Positions 62,093 through 64,000 of a stretch of 64,000 nucleotides of DNA are shown here, one piece after another (within the stretch, counting starts at the first letter, position 1; each line of letters begins with the position of its first letter). The position numbers were made by a program, and so were the translations under genes. Source of the DNA: Bacteroides sp. (GTDB lineage: Bacteria > Bacteroidota > Bacteroidia > Bacteroidales > Muribaculaceae); the NCBI GenBank assembly GCA_014801785.1, contig JAAVDN010000003.1, positions 69,003 to 133,002 on the forward strand, written 5' to 3'. Under the pieces are notes generated by a model. That model was not told the DNA's origin. It worked only from the letters and a program-made list of their open reading frames with translations, and made no database searches.

Positions 62093-63919
62093 TCAGTTTC
62101 GGAAGTCGGGGGGAATCCGGGAAGCGCTTCCGTCGCGGGTTGCGTAGAAATGAGGAGCTATCATCTCGATTCCGGCAGCATGGAACAGGTCCTGGATATT
62201 CTGCAGCAGGTCTGATTTGATCTGCGGCATAGCGTCAGCGTCGGTTATATATGCGTTGATTTGATAACACATATAGTTGTCGTCAAGCTGCATTTCGAGA
62301 ACGAAGGGTTTCGGATCCTTTAACACCCCCTGAGTAGCGAGAGCCGATTCAATGAGAAGCCTGTGGACTGTCCGCCAGGGAGTATCATACCCCATCGTCA
62401 TGGTCGTGTGGATTATAAGACCGTAACGACGCGCCGACAGACTGTAGTTGACCGTGTCGGCCGACATGATGAAGGAGTTGGGGATGGTGATGACCTCATT
62501 TTTTATAGTGCGCAGACGGGTTACGAACGGTGTTTTCTCTATGACATTCCCTGTCGTGTCCTTCACCTTGATGAAATCTCCGGTTCGGAAAGGACGCATA
62601 TAGGTTATGACGAAGCCTGCAATGAAGTTGGAAATGACGCTGCTCGATCCTAACGAGACGATAAGGCCGACGAAAACCGATATACCCTGGAACACTCCGG
62701 ATTCCGACCCCGGCAGATACGGATATATCATCGCTATCATGAAAGCGTAGAGCAGGAAGCGGACGATATTGTAGGTCGGACGCGCCCAATCGGGATAGAA
62801 TCCCGCAATCCGTAGTTTCTCGTTATGTATCTCTTCGGAAATATATCGCAGCCCTTTGACTATGTAGCGGACGCAATACCAGATAATAAGGATAATGAAT
62901 AGGTTAGGGATATAATTGATGATTCCGCGTCCGATCATTATCAGCGGATTGAGCATATATGAGAATATGCGGAGCGCCAGAGCTTCTGTCTGAGGGAAGA
63001 TAGCGAAAAGAATCGGGACAGTCACCGTCAGCAGCGCCAGAAGTACGGCGTATCTGATTATATTGCTGGCGTAGACCATCATCCGGCAAAGACTTCGGGT
63101 GTTGAGCAGTTCGTAATCCCTTATGACGAAAGGATGGAGGCGGTGAGGACCGTGGCGGACTATCTGTCGTCGCAGTTTGCGGAACAGGTAGTTTATGAGT
63201 TTGAACATCAGATACTGGAAGACGAGGACCAACACGAATACTCCCGCGCGTTTCAGAATCATGGCGAAGCTGTTCTCGTTTTTGAGATAACGGATTTTCC
63301 CATCAAGAATCCGGATATAGTGGCGCGCCATATCCTGCCGTGTCGTTCCCTGCCAGAGGGCGTCGGTGTCGGTGATTGAAAGAATCACCTTGTTTCCGTA
63401 CATGATGTCGATATAGTTGTCGTTCTCCAGCATATAGACCGAATCGCGCCTGATCCGTCGGTCTTTTCCTATTTTGAGGATAGCGTTGCTTATCATCTCG
63501 GCCCGGTCATTGGCCGAATAACCTCCCCGGGCGGCATATATCAGGAAGAGTGTGTCACCCTCGATGCAAACCGGGACTCCCGGCGTGATGGCTCGCAGGG
63601 AATCTATCCGGTGGCGCTGTTCGGCCTTGCGGATGGAGTCGGCGCGCTGTGAACCGTTGACAGCGTTGTCGAGTTCCGCTCGGAGCAACATCTCGTTGAG
63701 ACGCATCTCCTGAAGCTGCCGTTCGAGGTCGGAGAGATGTATGGAATCGAGTAGTACGCGTTCCGCGGCCTCGGAACCCTCATGCGAAGTCGAATCTACC
63801 TTCGCCTCTTCGAAGGCATTCTGGATCATCTGACCCGCCTTGCGGATAATCTGTGCCGAGGCCTCCCCCGTCCCCAGCAGGAAGGAAAATATAATGAATA
63901 TATGGAAAAACAGGTTCAT
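62093..63919 (-). CDS. MscS-family mechanosensitive channel
   Basis: 608 aa. Signal peptide (FFHIFIIFSFLLGTGEASAQ), a periplasmic helical domain (about residues 25-215), then several membrane helices. The pore-lining MscS helix is QGISVFVGLIVSLGSSSVIS (about 425-445), followed by the beta domain with PFRTGDFIKVKDTTGNVIEK and TIPNSFIMSADTVNYS. It opens under membrane tension to release solutes. Start is fixed by the signal peptide. Confidence 0.93.
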   Translation of the reverse strand: MNLFFHIFIIFSFLLGTGEASAQIIRKAGQMIQNAFEEAKVDSTSHEGSEAAERVLLDSIHLSDLERQLQEMRLNEMLLRAELDNAVNGSQRADSIRKAEQRHRIDSLRAITPGVPVCIEGDTLFLIYAARGGYSANDRAEMISNAILKIGKDRRIRRDSVYMLENDNYIDIMYGNKVILSITDTDALWQGTTRQDMARHYIRILDGKIRYLKNENSFAMILKRAGVFVLVLVFQYLMFKLINYLFRKLRRQIVRHGPHRLHPFVIRDYELLNTRSLCRMMVYASNIIRYAVLLALLTVTVPILFAIFPQTEALALRIFSYMLNPLIMIGRGIINYIPNLFIILIIWYCVRYIVKGLRYISEEIHNEKLRIAGFYPDWARPTYNIVRFLLYAFMIAMIYPYLPGSESGVFQGISVFVGLIVSLGSSSVISNFIAGFVITYMRPFRTGDFIKVKDTTGNVIEKTPFVTRLRTIKNEVITIPNSFIMSADTVNYSLSARRYGLIIHTTMTMGYDTPWRTVHRLLIESALATQGVLKDPKPFVLEMQLDDNYMCYQINAYITDADAMPQIKSDLLQNIQDLFHAAGIEMIAPHFYATRDGSASRIPPDFRN

Positions 63920-63923
63920 AGAC

Positions 63924-63954
63924 CAAAAATAGTCAAATCTCTTCTCTTCGCAAA
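63924..63954 (-). promoter_or_regulatory. promoter very close to the MscS start
   Basis: Minus strand: TTTG (63951-63954), 19-bp spacer, TATTTTTG (63924-63931), a full match to the consensus. The -7 element ends only 4 bases before the ATG. Confidence 0.55.
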
Positions 63955-63973
63955 GAGATTCGGCGAAAAACGC

Positions 63974-63999
63974 CGGCCAGCGCGGAAGCGCTGACCGGT
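63974..63999. terminator. inverted repeat at the window edge
   Basis: CCGGCCAGCGC is paired with GCGCTGACCGG around GGAA (one mismatch). It probably ends a gene that lies beyond the window; what follows cannot be seen. Confidence 0.5.
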
Positions 64000-64000
64000 A

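Overview
The window looks like chromosome of a gut Bacteroidales bacterium, most probably of the Muribaculaceae/Bacteroides type. The evidence is the TAnnTTTG -7 promoter elements, paired SusC/SusD outer-membrane proteins, SusR-like and membrane-anchored TPR regulators, lipoprotein signals, T9SS-like C-terminal tails, and a cobalamin riboswitch ahead of a BtuB/BtuG pair. Core genes are fairly GC-rich. The stretch from about 12.1 to 28.1 kb is clearly AT-rich and was acquired. No species name can be given from sequence alone.

Layout. 1-11.8 kb is housekeeping: a sigma-54 activator (5' end outside the window), lptE, a conserved hypothetical, secG, lysS, gpsA, pgi, then polA on the other strand, a polyprenyl synthase and rnhB. 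At 11,979-12,059 lies tRNA-Leu(CAG). From its 3' end to about 28.1 kb is an eroded genomic island with no integrase left in view. It holds a two-gene AbiGi-like candidate defence pair, a HEPN protein, an AlbA/Schlafen-type ATP-binding protein, broken restriction, Fic, BRO-N and AlbA genes, IS remnants, an HD hydrolase, a DUF1016 nuclease, an acyltransferase, a GATC-type restriction-modification pair and a truncated dinD-like gene. Three decayed copies of the tRNA-Leu 3' end, each followed by a hairpin and two direct repeats with an 11-bp period, suggest successive tandem integrations.

28.2-32.4 kb holds a TPR/LuxR-type membrane regulator and a TonB-dependent outer-membrane protein. 32.5-45.3 kb is one minus-strand cobalamin-uptake operon: promoter, B12 riboswitch, terminator, BtuB-like receptor, BtuG-like propeller lipoprotein, a PKD-like surface lipoprotein and three secreted proteins. 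One of the secreted proteins is 1805 aa and joins a leucine-rich-repeat array to a second propeller; the last gene encodes a third propeller. 45.4-60.6 kb is a starch-utilisation (Sus-like) locus, also on the minus strand: a secreted starch-binding protein, a GH13 enzyme, a SusR-like regulator, SusC, SusD, a SusE/F-like protein with three starch-binding modules, a GH13 lipoprotein and a GH97 alpha-glucosidase. 60.8-63.9 kb has a TlpA-like thioredoxin lipoprotein and an MscS channel.

The most novel material is the repeated recombination-site module (four copies, one far from any tRNA), a dispersed TAAGTAGCTG motif, the two-gene candidate defence pair, the GATC-studded methylase promoter, and the propeller expansion in the B12 operon.
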